Shown in pieces: positions 13,793 to 15,291 of a stretch of 15,291 nucleotides of DNA; position 1 is the first letter of the stretch; the number at the start of each line of letters is the position of its first letter. Origin of the DNA: Pseudomonadales bacterium. Its GTDB lineage: Bacteria > Pseudomonadota > Gammaproteobacteria > Pseudomonadales > Azotimanducaceae. The DNA is taken from assembly GCA_021295935.1 (NCBI GenBank), contig JAGWBL010000021.1, positions 1-15,291 of the forward strand. The letters run 5' to 3'. A program made the translations under genes and the position numbers. The notes under the pieces are model-generated. The model did not search any database. It worked only from the letters and a program-made list of their open reading frames with translations, and was not told the origin of the DNA.

Positions 13793-15004
13793 CTAGATCA
13801 AGGATGCCAGGTCGATCGACGGATTCTCCAGCACTCCCTTAGGGACTTGGCGTCCGACAAGTCGCCGAGCTGCAAGGAACTCCCTTCTGGAATTCACCGC
13901 ATCAGCTGCCACGAGAGTGGAACCGCTGAAGTGAAACAGGCAGAACGACCCGCGAGCGGGGCAACCTCTCAGAACCTCCTCGTCGCCGAACCTCGAGAGA
14001 CCCACCGTCTGAAGCTTGTGTTCGAAGTGGTCGGACCAGAAACACGGTGTAGCCTGCGAACTGGCGTCAATTCCAGCGAGGTTCCTTCCCAGGACTCGTG
14101 CTTGCTCCATCGCGTTGGGAACCGATTCCAGCCGCACGCGTGCACCGTACAGGTCACTGGGAAAATTCGTGCAGTCCCCGATCGCCCATATGTGGTCTGC
14201 CGAGGTCCGGCAGTTGCGGTCCACGAGCACGCCGTTGTTGCATTCCAGGCCCGCGGACTCGGCGAGGCCTGTCTGTGGTCGCACGCCAATTCCCAAGACA
14301 ACCAGGTCCGCGAGGTGCACACCGCCGTTTGTGTCGATCGCCTTGGCGACAGAACGTGTGCCCTTCGCCGGCTCCAGGCGCGTCAGTCCCATGCCGCAAA
14401 GAACTCGAATGCCTCGGTTGACGTGCAGCTCTCGAAAGAACTCCGACATGAACGGCGTGGCAACGCGACTCAGCAAGCGGTCTTGCAGTTCAAGTACCGT
14501 CACTTCCAAGCCCATGCTGCGGCAGGAAGCGGCGACTTCAAGGCCTATGTATCCGCCTCCGACAATCAGAACTCGCTTTGCGTTCCCCAGGTCCGACTTG
14601 ATTGCGCAGGCGTCATCGATCGTGCGGAGATAGTGAACACCCTCGAGATCCGAGCCTTCGAACGACAGGCGGATTGGCGACGATCCTGTCGCCAGAACGA
14701 GGGAGTCGTAGGAAAGTCTTCTGCCGTTGGCGCACTCCACGACTTGCCTGCTCGGGAGAGCTTTCGAGATTCGAACGCCAAGGTGGAGGTTGACGGACTG
14801 CTGATCGTAGAAACTGGCGGGCCTTAAGAGCAATCGCTCGGAACTCAACCTGCCTGCCAGGAACTCCTTGGAAAGCGGAGGGCGCTCGTAGGGAAGGGAG
14901 GCCTCGCCGCAGACCAAGTCTATCGTTCCTTCGTACCCGTTGCGCCGGAGTTCCGCGACCGCTTGGCTACCTGCGTGCCCGCCTCCGACAATCACAACGC
15001 CCAT
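13793..15004 (-). CDS. FAD-dependent ferredoxin reductase (putidaredoxin/rhodocoxin reductase-like)
   Basis: A flavoprotein that passes electrons from NAD(P)H to a [2Fe-2S] ferredoxin or rubredoxin, typically serving oxygenases or P450s. The 403-aa product has the N-terminal FAD motif VVIVGGGHAGSQAV (about 3-16) and LPYERPPLSKEFLAG (about 37-51). It also has ATGSSP, the NAD motif VLIVGGGYIGLEVAA (about 145-159) and the second FAD motif IWAIGDCTNFP (about 272-282). A C-terminal reductase_C domain follows (about 320-403, CFWSDHFEHKLQTVGL). Length and domain order are typical. The ATG at 15004 has only a weak GGA upstream. It is 62 bp downstream of the DUF1820 gene, same strand, possibly co-transcribed. 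No ferredoxin, P450 or oxygenase gene is adjacent, so its partner is unknown. Confidence 0.93.
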   Translation of the reverse strand: MGVVIVGGGHAGSQAVAELRRNGYEGTIDLVCGEASLPYERPPLSKEFLAGRLSSERLLLRPASFYDQQSVNLHLGVRISKALPSRQVVECANGRRLSYDSLVLATGSSPIRLSFEGSDLEGVHYLRTIDDACAIKSDLGNAKRVLIVGGGYIGLEVAASCRSMGLEVTVLELQDRLLSRVATPFMSEFFRELHVNRGIRVLCGMGLTRLEPAKGTRSVAKAIDTNGGVHLADLVVLGIGVRPQTGLAESAGLECNNGVLVDRNCRTSADHIWAIGDCTNFPSDLYGARVRLESVPNAMEQARVLGRNLAGIDASSQATPCFWSDHFEHKLQTVGLSRFGDEEVLRGCPARGSFCLFHFSGSTLVAADAVNSRREFLAARRLVGRQVPKGVLENPSIDLASLI

Positions 15005-15066
15005 GGATCCAGCCGTACCGGAGGGCAGCTCCCTGAAGGTTCAGGCGCCGTTCGACGAGCTGTGAG

Positions 15067-15291
15067 TCACGTCGAGATCTTGGGAGAAGGTCCCGGCATC
15101 GGAAACTGCATGATGTTGGAGCCCTTGCTTTCGCTGACCTTGGGCTTGCCTTCCTTTTCCACTTCATCGATGCGAATGATGGCTGGCATCGGCAGGAAGG
15201 TGCGTCGAACGCCATTGAACTCTGATCGGAGCTTCTCCTCACCCGGATCAATCACCATCTGTGACTTCTCGCCAAAGATGTAGTCCTCGAC
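15067..15291 (-). CDS. DUF1820 family protein, 3' part; 5' end outside window
   Basis: A small protein of unknown function found chiefly in gammaproteobacteria. The frame is open to the right edge, so the gene begins beyond the window; 74 residues and the TGA stop are visible. They start VEDYIFGEKSQMVIDPGEEK and include FLPMPAIIRIDEVEKEGKPK, the conserved DUF1820 core, followed by a variable tail NIMQFPMPGPSPKIST. The full family protein is about 100-110 aa, so roughly a third is missing. It is upstream of the ferredoxin reductase on the same strand. Its presence is the main taxonomic hint of the right end. Confidence 0.88.
   Translation of the reverse strand, partial: VEDYIFGEKSQMVIDPGEEKLRSEFNGVRRTFLPMPAIIRIDEVEKEGKPKVSESKGSNIMQFPMPGPSPKIST

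Noticed and set aside
13715..14827. Plus-strand open frame of 370 codons antisense to the ferredoxin reductase
   Set aside because: The minus strand has clear FAD and NAD motifs over the same bases; the plus-strand product is unrecognisable.
1..15291. CRISPR arrays, insertion sequences, integrases, toxin-antitoxin or defence genes
   Set aside because: No spaced direct-repeat array, transposase, recombinase or defence domain is seen on either strand.

Overview
The window reads as a contiguous piece of a bacterial chromosome with dense, GC-rich housekeeping genes and no phage, insertion-sequence or CRISPR signal. The combination of an RpoD-type sigma factor next to an isoleucine tRNA(CAU), a DUF1820 protein, RmuC, GatCA and a TrxR-like ferredoxin-NADP reductase suggests an (uncultivated) gammaproteobacterium or a close proteobacterial relative. 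This is an inference from gene families only. A single-chain glycyl-tRNA synthetase is unusual for that group.

Left end (1-2752): the 3' part of rpoD runs to 711 on the plus strand. It converges on a minus-strand tRNA-Ile(CAU) gene (738-1099) that is split by a 285-nt group I intron (778-1062). The intron sits immediately 3' of the anticodon, the same site as the known Azoarcus tRNA-Ile intron. Its core helices (P2, P3, P4, P5, P6, P7, P8, P9), the guide GUG and the terminal G can all be drawn. About 70 nt of extra structure sits between the P7 5' strand and the P3 3' strand. Next, on the minus strand, is a single-chain GlyRS gene.

Middle (2753-6614): rmuC (minus) diverges from a DUF1499 membrane-protein gene (plus). 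The DUF1499 gene is broken by one frameshift near 4690-4702. A compact 15-bp palindrome lies upstream of rmuC. A minus-strand two-gene operon follows, encoding a DUF35 zinc-ribbon/OB-fold protein and an SCP2-type thiolase, a pair that normally works together on acyl-CoA substrates.

Right half (6615-15291): a secreted two-domain M16 zinc metalloprotease (plus) is followed by a 416-nt non-coding stretch with a strong nested hairpin. A TrxR-like ferredoxin-NADP reductase (minus) comes next. A 638-nt stretch with no recognisable gene separates it from gatC-gatA (minus, ATGA overlap, a good promoter, no gatB adjacent). The window ends with a second, putidaredoxin-reductase-type FAD oxidoreductase and the 3' end of a DUF1820 gene, both minus.

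The themes are translation (intron-bearing tRNA-Ile2, GlyRS, GatCA amidotransferase), transcription (sigma-70) and redox/acyl-CoA metabolism. The item most likely to be missed by routine annotation is the intron-split tRNA gene.
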